A stretch of 64,000 nt of DNA. It comes from Microbacterium sp. Lineage in GTDB: Bacteria; Actinomycetota; Actinomycetes; Actinomycetales; Microbacteriaceae. This document shows positions 10,233-18,206 of the stretch, one piece after another (position 1 is the first letter of the stretch; each line of letters opens with the position of its first letter). A model generated the notes under the pieces. The model saw nothing but the letters and a program-made list of their open reading frames with translations, had not been told where the DNA came from and did no database searches. The position numbers were made by a program, and so were the translations under genes. Location: NCBI RefSeq assembly GCF_031179285.1, contig NZ_JAPSHY010000002.1, positions 164,658-228,657 of the forward strand. The letters run 5' to 3'.

Positions 10233-10973
10233 ATGGCAGGCGAGCACGCGACATCGTTCGGCGCAGAGGCGGGCAACTATCAAGCAGGCCGCCCCGACTA
10301 TCCGTTCGAGGCGGTGGCATGGATGCTGGAGAGCCTGCCTGCCGGCGCCCGGCGGATCGCCGATGTCGGAGCGGGAACCGGCAAGCTCACCCGGACCCTG
10401 CTCGCGGCCCCCGACGCGGAGATCGTCGCAGTCGACCCCGACCCCGCCATGCTCGCCGCTCTGCGCGAAGAGTCGCCGGGCGTGCCCACGTTCGTCGGGA
10501 CCGCTGAGCGCCTTCCCCTGCCCGACGCCAGCGTCGACGCCGTCGTACTCGGGCAGACCTGGCACTGGGTGGAGCCCGTGGTGGCATCGGCCGAGATCGG
10601 AAGGGTCGTGCGACCCGGGGGAGTACTCGGCCTCATCTGGAACATCCGCGACGAGCAGGTGGACTGGGTCCGACGCCTGACCGATGTCATGCACGGCAGT
10701 GCGGCCGAGGAGATGCTCGCAGGCGTTGGGCCGACCGTCGAGGCGCCGTTCGACGCTCTCGAGTCGCACTCCTGGGAGTGGACCCGCCCCATGACCCGTT
10801 CGCTGCTGCACAGCATGGCGGCGTCGCGCAGCTACATCATCACCGCATCCGATGAGGAGAAGCTCCGGGTGCGCCGCGGCATGGACGCGCTGTTCGACGA
10901 GCTCGGGCTCGCTGATGGCGGCACCATCGAGTTGCCCTACGTGACGCGTGCGTATCGCGCGGTGCGCACGTGA
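10233..10973 (+). CDS. Class I SAM-dependent methyltransferase
   Basis: A 246-residue protein with a Rossmann-type methyltransferase fold. Motif I is IADVGAGTGKLTR (about residues 42-54), followed by AVDPDPAM (acidic SAM-ribose residue), LPLPDASVDAVVLGQTWHWV and GGVLGLIWNIRD. This is the UbiE/BioC-like Methyltransf_11 type. The substrate cannot be read from the sequence. The start is placed by a -10 box six bases upstream. Confidence 0.88.
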   Translation: MAGEHATSFGAEAGNYQAGRPDYPFEAVAWMLESLPAGARRIADVGAGTGKLTRTLLAAPDAEIVAVDPDPAMLAALREESPGVPTFVGTAERLPLPDASVDAVVLGQTWHWVEPVVASAEIGRVVRPGGVLGLIWNIRDEQVDWVRRLTDVMHGSAAEEMLAGVGPTVEAPFDALESHSWEWTRPMTRSLLHSMAASRSYIITASDEEKLRVRRGMDALFDELGLADGGTIELPYVTRAYRAVRT

Positions 10974-11007
10974 CACCGCAAGTGTTGAGGTGAGCGCAGT
11001 CTCCGGC

Positions 11008-11073
11008 TCAGGAGAAATCCCGCGAACAGGACGATACGCCGAGTTCCCTCCTGATTTCGCGCACTTCTCCTGA
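11008..11073. repeat. Imperfect palindromic element (REP-like)
   Basis: A 66-base imperfect inverted repeat. The outer arms are TCAGGAGAA (11008-11016) and TTCTCCTGA (11065-11073). Inner matched blocks are CGCGAA...TTCGCG and CAGGA...TCCTG. It lies between the methyltransferase and ychF. The 10-mer CTTCTCCTGA recurs in the palindrome at 25420-25513, so this may be a dispersed intergenic repeat. It could also act as a terminator for the methyltransferase gene. Confidence 0.6.
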
Positions 11074-11150
11074 ACAGGGACCGCCACCCCACCGGCGTCG
11101 CGGAACCTGCGCAGGTCGGCCACCCCGGTGTCCGGTGGGTGGCGCACGGG

Positions 11151-11156
11151 TAGACT
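11151..11156 (+). promoter_or_regulatory. Leaderless-type -10 box for ychF (TAGACT)
   Basis: TAGACT lies eight bases before the GTG at 11165, which puts the likely +1 at or just before the start codon. Confidence 0.55.
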
Positions 11157-11164
11157 CGTACCCC

Positions 11165-12238
11165 GTGGCTCTCACTATCGGCATCGTCGGCCTGCCCAAC
11201 GTCGGCAAGTCCACCCTTTTCAACGCACTGACGAAGAACGACGTGCTCGCGGCGAACTACCCGTTCGCGACGATCGAGCCGAACGTCGGTGTGGTGAACC
11301 TGCCCGATCCGCGCCTCGACACGCTCGCGGAGATCTTCCACAGCGAGCGGATCCTCCCCGCGGCCGTGTCGTTCGTCGACATCGCCGGTATCGTCCGCGG
11401 CGCCAGCGAGGGTGAAGGGCTCGGCAACCAGTTCCTCGCGAACATCCGAGAGGCGGATGCCATCGCCCAGGTCGTGCGCGGCTTCGCCGACGATGATGTC
11501 GTGCACGTCGAAGGCGCGATCAACCCGAAGGGCGACCTCGAGACCATCAACGCCGAGCTGATGCTCGCCGACCTGCAGACCATCGAGAAGGCGATCTCGC
11601 GGTACGAGAAGGAAGCGCGCGGCCGGAAGATCGAGCCCGTGGTGCTGGAGACGGCGAACGCCGCGAAGGACGCGCTCGAGCGCGGGGTGCTGCTGTCGGT
11701 GTCTGGCATCGACCTCGCGCCGATCCGGGAGCTGGGTCTGCTCACGGCGAAGCCGGTCATCTTCGTCTTCAACGTCGACGAGGCGGTGCTGACCGATGCT
11801 GCCCGCAAGGCTGAACTCGCAGAACTGGTGGCACCGGCGAAAGCCATCTTCCTCGACGCGAAGATCGAGTCGGAACTCATCGACCTCGACCCCGAGGATG
11901 CAGCAGAGCTGCTCGCCTCGACGGGGCAGGACGAGTCCGGTCTCGACCAGCTCGCCCGAATCGGATTCGACACTCTGGGTCTGCAGACGTACCTCACGGC
12001 CGGGCCCAAAGAGGCTCGGGCGTGGACGATCGGCAAGGGCTGGAAGGCTCCGCAGGCCGCCGGCGTCATCCACACCGATTTCGAGAAGGGCTTCATCAAG
12101 GCCGAGGTCATCTCGTTCGATGATCTCGTCGAGACCGGCTCCGTGGTCGAGGCCCGCGCCAAGGGCAAGGCCCGGCTCGAAGGCAAGGACTACGTCATGC
12201 AGGACGGCGACGTCGTCGAGTTCCGCTTCAACAACTGA
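11165..12238 (+). CDS. ychF: Redox-regulated ATPase/GTPase YchF
   Basis: A 357-residue YchF/OLA1 P-loop protein that binds ribosomes and hydrolyses ATP. G1 is GLPNVGKST (about residues 9-17). The effector and G3 region reads YPFATIEPNVGVV and DIAGIVRGASEGEGLGNQFL. The G4-like NVDE is in FVFNVDEAVL. A C-terminal TGS-type domain ends in YVMQDGDVVEFRFNN. GTG 11165 begins MALTIGIVGLPN, the family start; the upstream in-frame ATG at 11135 would add a non-conserved tail. Confidence 0.96.
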   Translation: MALTIGIVGLPNVGKSTLFNALTKNDVLAANYPFATIEPNVGVVNLPDPRLDTLAEIFHSERILPAAVSFVDIAGIVRGASEGEGLGNQFLANIREADAIAQVVRGFADDDVVHVEGAINPKGDLETINAELMLADLQTIEKAISRYEKEARGRKIEPVVLETANAAKDALERGVLLSVSGIDLAPIRELGLLTAKPVIFVFNVDEAVLTDAARKAELAELVAPAKAIFLDAKIESELIDLDPEDAAELLASTGQDESGLDQLARIGFDTLGLQTYLTAGPKEARAWTIGKGWKAPQAAGVIHTDFEKGFIKAEVISFDDLVETGSVVEARAKGKARLEGKDYVMQDGDVVEFRFNN

Positions 12239-12266
12239 CCCGCCGTACGACCCCGCGAGTGCGCGT

Positions 12267-12779
12267 TCAGCGCTGCCCGGCGGGCTGCCTCACGGCGGCG
12301 TTGATCCGGTTCCAGACGTTGATCACGCCGATCTCGAACAGCAGCGCGGCGATCTGGCGTCGGTCGAACACCGCGATCATCCGTGACCACAGCTCGTCCG
12401 AGATCGGATCCGGGCGATCCGCGAGCCGGGTGATCTCCTCTGTGAACTCCAGGGCGACCCGTTCCTTCTCGGTGAAGTACGGGGCATCGCGCCACGCGGC
12501 GACTGCCTGGATGCGCTCGGGGCTCGCTCCGTCTTCGGTCATCTCCCGGGCGTGATCCACCACGCACCAGCTGCAGCCGTTGATCTGGCTCGCCCGCAGG
12601 CACAGCATGTGCAGCAGCGCCTCAGAGACGCCGGCCGAACGGGCAATACCGCTCAGTCCGTTGAGTGCATCCAGGCCGCCCTGCAGGAGGAATGCCGGAT
12701 GCGGCATCCGTGCTTTGAGAGTCACGATGTCATCACCGTCAACGGAAGAGGCAGGTGCGGATTGGGTTGCATCGGTCAT
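12267..12779 (-). CDS. Carboxymuconolactone decarboxylase/AhpD-family protein
   Basis: A 170-residue alpha-helical AhpD-like protein. The redox motif C69-SW-C72 followed by H76 (NGCSWCVVDHAREM) is intact, which suggests alkylhydroperoxidase-type peroxide reduction; the electron donor is not visible. Downstream signatures FTEEITRLADRPDPISDELW and ALLFEIGVINVWNRIN match the Microbacteriaceae CMD family. The ATG at 12779 has AGGAGATCACC before it, an excellent RBS. The frame open upstream to 12944 has no homology value. Confidence 0.88.
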   Translation of the reverse strand: MTDATQSAPASSVDGDDIVTLKARMPHPAFLLQGGLDALNGLSGIARSAGVSEALLHMLCLRASQINGCSWCVVDHAREMTEDGASPERIQAVAAWRDAPYFTEKERVALEFTEEITRLADRPDPISDELWSRMIAVFDRRQIAALLFEIGVINVWNRINAAVRQPAGQR

Positions 12780-13019
12780 GGTGATCTCCTGAGAGTCGGG
12801 GGGCGGCTGTTCCACCGCGTTCTGGTCGGTCAATAGGGTGACGACCCGACGAGGAGAAATGTGACACACGAAGAGCACGAACGCGCCAGCGACGCCGGTG
12901 TCGTTCGCGCCGCGAACGGGATGTGCGCCATGCGCAAGCGTCACATCTCACCCGCGAGGGCGAGGTCTGCGATACCTGCGGGGGAGGTCGACGTGCGCTG
13001 ACCAGGTGAGCCTGGATGC

Positions 13020-13478
13020 ATGGTCACACATACACGCACTCGCATGAACCCGCCCGCGGCCCGCTTCGTTCGCTCCCGCCGACTGGCGGGCGGGATCGGG
13101 GCCCTCGCCCTGATTGGCTTGGCCGTGGCACACACGGCCACCAACGCGGGCGGCTTCGCAACGGACGACGACGCTTCCTGGCCGTTGTTCCTGGCCTTCG
13201 GCGTCGGGCTCAGCCTCGCCATCGTGGCGATCGCCGTCGTGGCCTGGCGCTACTCGCGCCGTGGAGTCGGACGCTTCGGGCGCGTGGTCACCGTCGTCGC
13301 CGGCGTACTCTGCTGCGCGATGGCCGCAAACGTCTTCCGCCTGCATCCGGAGATCATCCTGTCGCCTGCCGGACCCGGACCCTGGACGCTCATCGGAGGT
13401 CCGGCACTGCTGACGGCGGCGCTCCTGCCGCTGCGGAGGAGGGGATCTGCCGCACGGTCCGCCGATCGCACGATCTGA
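13020..13478 (+). CDS. Multi-pass membrane protein of unknown function
   Basis: A 152-residue protein with about four predicted transmembrane helices: 24-40 (GIGALALIGLAVAHTAT), 56-76 (LFLAFGVGLSLAIVAIAVVAW), 87-104 (VVTVVAGVLCCAMAANVF) and 120-137. The C-terminus is basic. ATG 13020 is used; ATG 13044 (MNPPAARF) is an alternative and neither has a strong RBS. I do not recognise a family. It ends just before a tandem repeat with hairpins at 13475-13543. Confidence 0.6.
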   Translation: MVTHTRTRMNPPAARFVRSRRLAGGIGALALIGLAVAHTATNAGGFATDDDASWPLFLAFGVGLSLAIVAIAVVAWRYSRRGVGRFGRVVTVVAGVLCCAMAANVFRLHPEIILSPAGPGPWTLIGGPALLTAALLPLRRRGSAARSADRTI

Positions 13479-13537
13479 TCGCTCCGTGTCCCGTACCGGG
13501 ACGACGAACTGATCGCTCCGTGTCCCGTACCGGGACG
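13475..13537. repeat. Tandem direct repeat of 29 bases
   Basis: Two identical 29-base copies (13475-13503 and 13509-13537), each beginning CTGATCGCTCCGTGTCCCG, are separated by five bases. Each copy contains a GTCCC...GGGAC hairpin. The first copy includes the last codon region of the membrane-protein gene. The second copy forms the left and central part of the hairpin at 13515-13543. Confidence 0.85.
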
Positions 13538-13543
13538 CGGAGC
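13515..13543. terminator. Hairpin downstream of the membrane-protein gene
   Basis: A 13-base stem (GCTCCGTGTCCCG pairing with CGGGACGCGGAGC, one wobble pair) closes a three-base TAC loop. It lies after the gene ending at 13478 and before the hydrolase-like gene on the same strand. There is no U-tract, so it may be a weak terminator or an RNA-stability element. Confidence 0.6.
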
Positions 13544-13668
13544 GCGCTCAGCCGGCGGTGAGCGGTATCGTGCGCGTTCGGGCCGCCAGTAAAATGTTCT
13601 CCAACCACCGGAACGTGGTCGGGTTCCGTCCGACAATCGGTGAGGCCGACCAGAGGAGACCGCCGCTG

Positions 13669-14238
13669 ATGACCGACACCCAGATCTTCGAGCCGGAAGG
13701 CCGCGCCATCTCTTTCGTCGACGAAGGCGACGGACCGGTCAAGCTCGTGCTCATCCAGGAACGCGACCTGGCGGGGGATGTTCTCGGTGTGGTCGCGCAC
13801 TACCTCGCGGAGGAAGCGGGCTTCCATGTGCTGAGGATCGGCCATCGGGCGGGCGGTTCCGAGGGGGTATCGCTCGAAGAGCTGGTCGAGGATGCGGTCG
13901 CGGTGATCGACCACGTCGGACTTCAGGACACCTGGATCGGAGGACACGGTTTCGGCGGGACGATCGCACGTGCGCTCGCCGCGGCGCATGCGGACCGCGC
14001 CAACGGCCTGCTGCTGCTGGGCGTCGAGGAGGCCGATGTGGCCGTCGCGCCGGCGATCCCGGTTCTCATCATCCAGGGAACGGATGACGTCGTCACGCCG
14101 CCCGCGAACGGCGAACGGCTGCAGGCCACGATTCCGGAGCGCGCGAGCATCACGAGCATCGCCGGCGATCATCTCTTCCCCATGACGCACCCGATCGAGA
14201 CCGCGGTCGCGATCGAGGAGTACCTCGACTGGGACTGA
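13669..14238 (+). CDS. Alpha/beta-hydrolase-fold protein lacking the nucleophile serine
   Basis: A 189-residue alpha/beta-hydrolase-like protein. The nucleophile elbow, normally G-x-S-x-G, reads G92-H93-G94-F95-G96, so glycine (codon GGT) stands where Ser should be. The other triad candidates are present: Asp in IQGTDDVVTPP (139/140) and His168 in IAGDHLFPM. The strand-turn-helix context (IGGHGFGGTIARALAA) is otherwise canonical. The predicted hydrolase activity is therefore doubtful. The ATG at 13669 follows AGAGGAGA; the open frame to 13558 is not supported. The neighbours do not suggest a substrate. Confidence 0.75.
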   Translation: MTDTQIFEPEGRAISFVDEGDGPVKLVLIQERDLAGDVLGVVAHYLAEEAGFHVLRIGHRAGGSEGVSLEELVEDAVAVIDHVGLQDTWIGGHGFGGTIARALAAAHADRANGLLLLGVEEADVAVAPAIPVLIIQGTDDVVTPPANGERLQATIPERASITSIAGDHLFPMTHPIETAVAIEEYLDWD

Positions 14239-14255
14239 CGCCCCCCGATGTGCCC

Positions 14256-14600
14256 TCAGCGCCCCTGGCGCTTCTTGTAGGGTTTCGGCTGCCCCTTCAC
14301 GACCGGAGCCCGGCCCTTTCCCTTTGATGCCTTCGCCTTGCCTCCGGACGGACCCGAAGGTTTCGCCGGCGGCGGCGGAGCCGAGGCGATCCTCTCTCGC
14401 GCTTCGGCGAGCAGGAGGATGCCGGCCTTGGTCAGGCGGGTCTCACCGCCACGCGTGACGAGCGGATGCCCGACTTCGAGCTCGAGCTTCTCGATCGATG
14501 AATAGAGGGCGGCGAGAGGCACGCCGAGCGAGGCGGCCGCGCGGGGAAAATGCAACTGCTCCGCGACGGCGACGAAGCGTCGAAGCTGGGTGGTGTCCAC
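14256..14600 (-). CDS. Stand-alone LysR-type HTH protein with basic tail
   Basis: A 114-residue protein. Residues 1-60 are a LysR winged HTH (QLRRFVAVAEQLHFPRAAAS, then LYSSIEKLELEVGHPLVTRG). The roughly 200-residue effector domain is missing. Instead there is a low-complexity Pro/Lys/Gly tail (about residues 75-114, ending KPYKKRQGR) that should bind nucleic acid non-specifically. GTG 14600 is chosen because AAGGAA lies just upstream. The gene is divergent from the AraC-type regulator at 14736. It may be a small DNA-binding protein rather than a classical regulator. Confidence 0.75.
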   Translation of the reverse strand: MDTTQLRRFVAVAEQLHFPRAAASLGVPLAALYSSIEKLELEVGHPLVTRGGETRLTKAGILLLAEARERIASAPPPPAKPSGPSGGKAKASKGKGRAPVVKGQPKPYKKRQGR

Positions 14601-14735
14601 GGTTCGTCGTTCCTTTCCCGCATGGATCGCGGTCGTCCTCAGCGTACCCGGCCACTTCTTCCGATCGGATGTGACCAGAATTGTCGGGTGCGCCGCGGTT
14701 CCGCGGCGGATGCTTGACGGTGCAAGGAGGAACAC

Positions 14736-15599
14736 ATGATCGGCACGCTCAACGCGCTGGTCGATCTCGTCGAACGCGACATGGGTGACGAGCTCGACGT
14801 GGCGTCGTTCGCGCGCGAACACGCGACGACCGAATACCACCTGCGGAGGATGTTCTCGGCGCTCGCGCAGATGCCGTTCTCGGAGTACGTGCGCCGTCGG
14901 CGCATGACCCTCGCGGGGGCGGATCTCGCCGCCGGCGACCCGGATCTGCTGGCGGTCGCCGTGCGTTACGGCTACGGATCGGTCGAAGCATTCGGGCGGG
15001 CTTTCCGCACCGTGCACGGTGCGACCCCGGCCGACGTGCGCCGGCGCGGTGGTCCGCTCAGCACACAACCCACGCTCAGGTTCCGCCTGAGTGTAGAAGG
15101 GAGCACATCGATGGATGTCACCATCACCGAACGACCCGAGTTCACGCTCGCGGGATTCGCGGTCCAGGTGCCGCTGATCCATGAGGGCGTCAACCCGCAC
15201 ATCCAGGAACACATCGGATCCATCGCGCCGGAGGAGCACCAGCGACTCAAGAGACTCGCCGACACGGAGCCTGCCGGCATCCTCGCGGTCACAGCGGACG
15301 TCGAGCCGGACGCCGCCGAAGGGTCGATGCTCACCTACCTCCACGGCGTCGCCCTCGACGCGACCACTGAGCCACCTGACGACCTCGATGTGATGCGTCT
15401 GGCTGCCGGCACCTGGGCCGTGTTCTCATCGAGCGGCCCGTTCCCCGAGACGCTGCAGCGACTGTGGGCGGCGACGGCGACCGAGTGGTTCCCCTCCAAC
15501 CCGTGGCGACTGCGTCCTGGACCCTCGATCGTCCGGTACCTCGAACTCACCGAGACGCAGGCGAACTGCGAGCTCTGGCTGCCGGTGGAACGCTCCTGA
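14736..15599 (+). CDS. AraC-family regulator with GyrI-like effector-binding domain
   Basis: A 287-residue regulator. Residues 1-105 form the two-HTH AraC domain (SFAREHATTEYHLRRMFSAL, then VAVRYGYGSVEAFGRAF and GATPADVRRRG). Residues 125-287 form a GyrI/SOUL-like effector-binding domain (VTITERPEFTLAGFAVQVP, then GTWAVFSSSGPFPETLQRLW). This DNA-binding-first order is that of the Rob/SoxS-like multidrug sensors. It probably responds to a small hydrophobic ligand. AAGGAGGAACAC before the ATG is a strong RBS. The target genes are not evident here. Confidence 0.85.
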   Translation: MIGTLNALVDLVERDMGDELDVASFAREHATTEYHLRRMFSALAQMPFSEYVRRRRMTLAGADLAAGDPDLLAVAVRYGYGSVEAFGRAFRTVHGATPADVRRRGGPLSTQPTLRFRLSVEGSTSMDVTITERPEFTLAGFAVQVPLIHEGVNPHIQEHIGSIAPEEHQRLKRLADTEPAGILAVTADVEPDAAEGSMLTYLHGVALDATTEPPDDLDVMRLAAGTWAVFSSSGPFPETLQRLWAATATEWFPSNPWRLRPGPSIVRYLELTETQANCELWLPVERS

Positions 15600-15633
15600 A
15601 CCGGCGGGGCGAGTGAGCGGGCGGCGGCCTCGT

Positions 15634-17028
15634 TCAGTCGTCTTTGCCGCCCTTATCGTTCTCGTTGGCCTTTTCGGCGGCTTTCTCCGCCTCCTCGCGG
15701 GCCTTCTCCTCGGCCTTCTGAGCGGCCTCCGCGTCCTTCCGCGCCTGCTCGGACGCCTTCTCCTGTTCCTTCTCGTCGGAGGCATCACCGTCATCTGCGG
15801 CGTCGTCGTCCCCCGGGGCCGGTGCGATCGGTTCGGCGGGCGTGTCGACGACGGGATCCGTCACAGTCGGCGCGACCCGCTCGAACGGAGTGCCGAGGCT
15901 TTTCGACGGCGTCGCTCCCGCCGCATCCGCACCGGACGTCCAGAATGCGAGCACGATGCAGAGCAGAGCAGCTGCGGCAGCGATCACCGCCCTCGCGGCA
16001 GGGCCCGAACCCGCTCGACGCTCCGGCACGGGCTCGGTCGCCGCCGCCGACGTGGGAGGCGTTTCGATCGGCAGCGTCTTGGTCGCGGCGAGCGGAAGGG
16101 GCGGAGGTGGCCGGTGCGCGGGAGCCGGTACGATCTCGGCCTGAGTCGCGGTCTCACGGTAGGGAGCAGGCGTGACAGAGGCCGGTCGCTCGGGCGGAGC
16201 GAGGGCGGCGACGGACGTCGCGACATCGAGCGCCGTCGGGCGGTCCTTCGGCTCTGCTGCGGTCATGCGGGCCAGGAGGTCGGACCACCCGGGATCGACC
16301 CACTCGGGGATGTGGGGCGAGTCGAACAGACGCGCCATGACCGCGCCGACGCCCGTCGCCTGCGGGAACGCCCGCTCGCCTGTGAGAGCCTCGAGCAGCA
16401 CCAGTCCGAGGCCGTAGATGTCGCCGGGAGGAGTCGCCGCTTCACCGCGGATCTGCTCCGGCGGAAGGTACGCAGCCGTGCCGACGATCGTCCCCGGGTT
16501 GGTGACACGAGTGGTGTCGAGGAGGAAGGCGACACCGAAATCCGCCAACTTCGCCCGGAACTCGCTTCCCGGTACGGCGGCCGGGGCGAGCAGCACATTC
16601 GCCGGCTTCACGTCGCGGTGCACCACTCCTGCGGCATGAACTGCATGCAGTGCCGAAGCGAGGTCTCTCGCGAGGGCTTTCACCTCTGCCGGAGTGGGGG
16701 CGCCCTCGCGCAGCCGCTCGGCGAGCGTCGGCCCGTCGATGCACTCCATGACCAGATAACAGGGGCTGCCCGGTTCGATGCTGGCGTCGTAGAGCTCGAC
16801 GAGGGAGGGATGAGTGAGCGAAGCCAGCACGGCGACCTCATTGCGGACGCGCGTGGGTGCGGTCAGCGCCTCGGTTCCCGCCTGGATCAGCTTCACGGCG
16901 ACGGTGCGCCCGAGCAGCACGTCGTCGGCACGGTAGACGCGAGCCGCCCCGCCCTGGCCGATGCATTCACCCAACTGATACCGGCCACCGAGCAGCGCGG
17001 CGGTGGGGGTTTCCTCAACCGCACGCAT
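15634..17028 (-). CDS. Membrane-anchored Ser/Thr protein kinase
   Basis: A 464-residue Hanks-type kinase. The kinase domain covers about residues 16-275: glycine loop GQGGAARVY (24-32), K46 (VAVKLI), HRDVKPAN with D139, K141 and N144, DFG at 163-165, GTAAYLPPEQ. A Pro/Ala-rich juxtamembrane linker runs to 344, a single transmembrane helix spans about 345-364, and the outside part is an acidic then Glu/Lys/Ala-rich, coiled-coil-like tail (408-464). There are no PASTA repeats, so the sensed signal differs from PknB. The ATG at 17028 has GAGAGGACG upstream. Its neighbours are stress-related. Confidence 0.9.
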   Translation of the reverse strand: MRAVEETPTAALLGGRYQLGECIGQGGAARVYRADDVLLGRTVAVKLIQAGTEALTAPTRVRNEVAVLASLTHPSLVELYDASIEPGSPCYLVMECIDGPTLAERLREGAPTPAEVKALARDLASALHAVHAAGVVHRDVKPANVLLAPAAVPGSEFRAKLADFGVAFLLDTTRVTNPGTIVGTAAYLPPEQIRGEAATPPGDIYGLGLVLLEALTGERAFPQATGVGAVMARLFDSPHIPEWVDPGWSDLLARMTAAEPKDRPTALDVATSVAALAPPERPASVTPAPYRETATQAEIVPAPAHRPPPPLPLAATKTLPIETPPTSAAATEPVPERRAGSGPAARAVIAAAAALLCIVLAFWTSGADAAGATPSKSLGTPFERVAPTVTDPVVDTPAEPIAPAPGDDDAADDGDASDEKEQEKASEQARKDAEAAQKAEEKAREEAEKAAEKANENDKGGKDD

Positions 17029-17161
17029 CGAAACGTCCTCTCGGGTCGCAGGCAGAACAACTGCCCACGCTCGGACCATACAGTCGCTCGGCGATTCCCG
17101 CGTGAGGGTTGACGCCGACGCCGATACCTGCAAGCAGCCCGATGGTCGGCGCCGGACATGA

Positions 17162-17195
17162 CGGATGCCGCGGTCTCGAGAGACCGCGGCATCCG
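17162..17195. terminator. Perfect palindrome between the HesB-like gene and the kinase gene
   Basis: Two perfect 16-base arms (17162-17177 and 17180-17195, CGGATGCCGCGGTCTC) around a two-base centre. It lies just after the HesB-like stop and before the kinase start, both read leftward. It is a likely terminator, though without a U-tract. Confidence 0.7.
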
Positions 17196-17206
17196 GGAGA
17201 CTCGGT

Positions 17207-17506
17207 TCAGACCGCTTGCGGGAGAACGGCGAACGACACGGCCCCTTCGTCATCGACGCCGGCGTCGAGCACCTTGTCATCCAATGCTGCAGCGGCAGTC
17301 TCCTCAAGGAACAGCCGAGTGCCGGAGACCTCGATGACCTGGTCCTCGGGCTCGGGGTGGGGAGTGACCAGCACCGCGAGGCGAGCGCCGCCGTCTGGTC
17401 CCTGGGAAGCGGTCGAGTGGATACGAAGCCCTGCGTCGTCGGCGTCACTCTGACGGCTGACGAGGGTGGTCACGATCGCGGTTGCGTTGTCGGTGAGGGT
17501 GAGCAC
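17207..17506 (-). CDS. HesB/IscA-like protein without cysteines
   Basis: A 99-residue protein with the HesB/IscA fold pattern: LTDNATAIVTTLV, GLRIHSTASQ, DQVIEVSGTRLFLEETAAAAL and LDDKVLDAGVDDEGAVSFAVL. A-type carriers need one cysteine after the central strand and a C-terminal CGC-type pair. This protein has no cysteine at all, so it cannot carry an Fe-S cluster in the usual way. Similar cysteine-free HesB-labelled proteins exist in actinobacteria; their role is unknown. GTG 17506 has GGAAGGAGAG upstream. It is co-directional with the GNAT gene and the kinase. Confidence 0.75.
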   Translation of the reverse strand: MLTLTDNATAIVTTLVSRQSDADDAGLRIHSTASQGPDGGARLAVLVTPHPEPEDQVIEVSGTRLFLEETAAAALDDKVLDAGVDDEGAVSFAVLPQAV

Positions 17507-17613
17507 GAGACTCTCCTTCCGGTAGCGGACATGCCGCGGTCGCGACATGTCCGGGCCACGATTCCCCACCTCGTCGGCGGATGGCAACCGGACTCGGGTG
17601 ATTCGGAGGGAGC

Positions 17614-18099
17614 TCACATGTGACGCAGACGTTTCCGCATGAACACCTGCTCGAAGCCAGCACCGTCCGGTACTCGTTCACTCTCCTCGTACCCGCAGCG
17701 TTCGTAGAGGCGGATGTTGGCCTCGCTGAGACTCCCGGTGAACAGTTCGGACACCGCGGCGGACGACGACTGTTCGGCGGCTTCCAGCAGTGCGCGACCG
17801 ATGCCGGCGCCCTGCATGTCGGGCGCGATCGCGATCCGGCCGATGAGGAGCACATCGCCGTCCTGCTGGAAGCGGATCGCGCCGACGAGGCGTCCGCCGA
17901 TGCGTGCGGTCAGCCCGGCGCCGGCGCGGAGTTCGGCCTCGACCTCCTCGAGTGTCTGGGTGAGCGGTGGCATGTCGGCGCTGCCGTAGATGATCGCCTC
18001 GGAGACGAATGCCGCCCGCTGCAGGGTGAGAACCTCTCCGGCATCCGCCACATCGATCGGAGCGATATCGATCGTGTCATGCGTCGAGTCGTGGTCCAT
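17614..18099 (-). CDS. GNAT-family N-acetyltransferase
   Basis: A 161-residue GNAT enzyme that should transfer acetyl from acetyl-CoA to an amine. The acetyl-CoA loop is visible: RIAIAPDMQGAGIGRALLEAAE (Q/R-x-x-G-x-G/A type, about residues 88-109), followed by ELFTGSLSEANIRLYERCGYEE. The substrate is unknown. The ATG at 18099 is preceded by AAGGGAG. It lies upstream of the HesB-like gene on the same strand and is divergent from dps. Confidence 0.87.
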   Translation of the reverse strand: MDHDSTHDTIDIAPIDVADAGEVLTLQRAAFVSEAIIYGSADMPPLTQTLEEVEAELRAGAGLTARIGGRLVGAIRFQQDGDVLLIGRIAIAPDMQGAGIGRALLEAAEQSSSAAVSELFTGSLSEANIRLYERCGYEESERVPDGAGFEQVFMRKRLRHM

Positions 18100-18206
18100 C
18101 TCAGACTCCCTTCCGCAGGTCACCTTCCGGGTCTGACCGCCGTCATGTCAAGCCCCTCGGCTCGGCGCCGCCGCCGCCGCTAGCTTCGCGACAGGAGGTA
18201 AACAAC

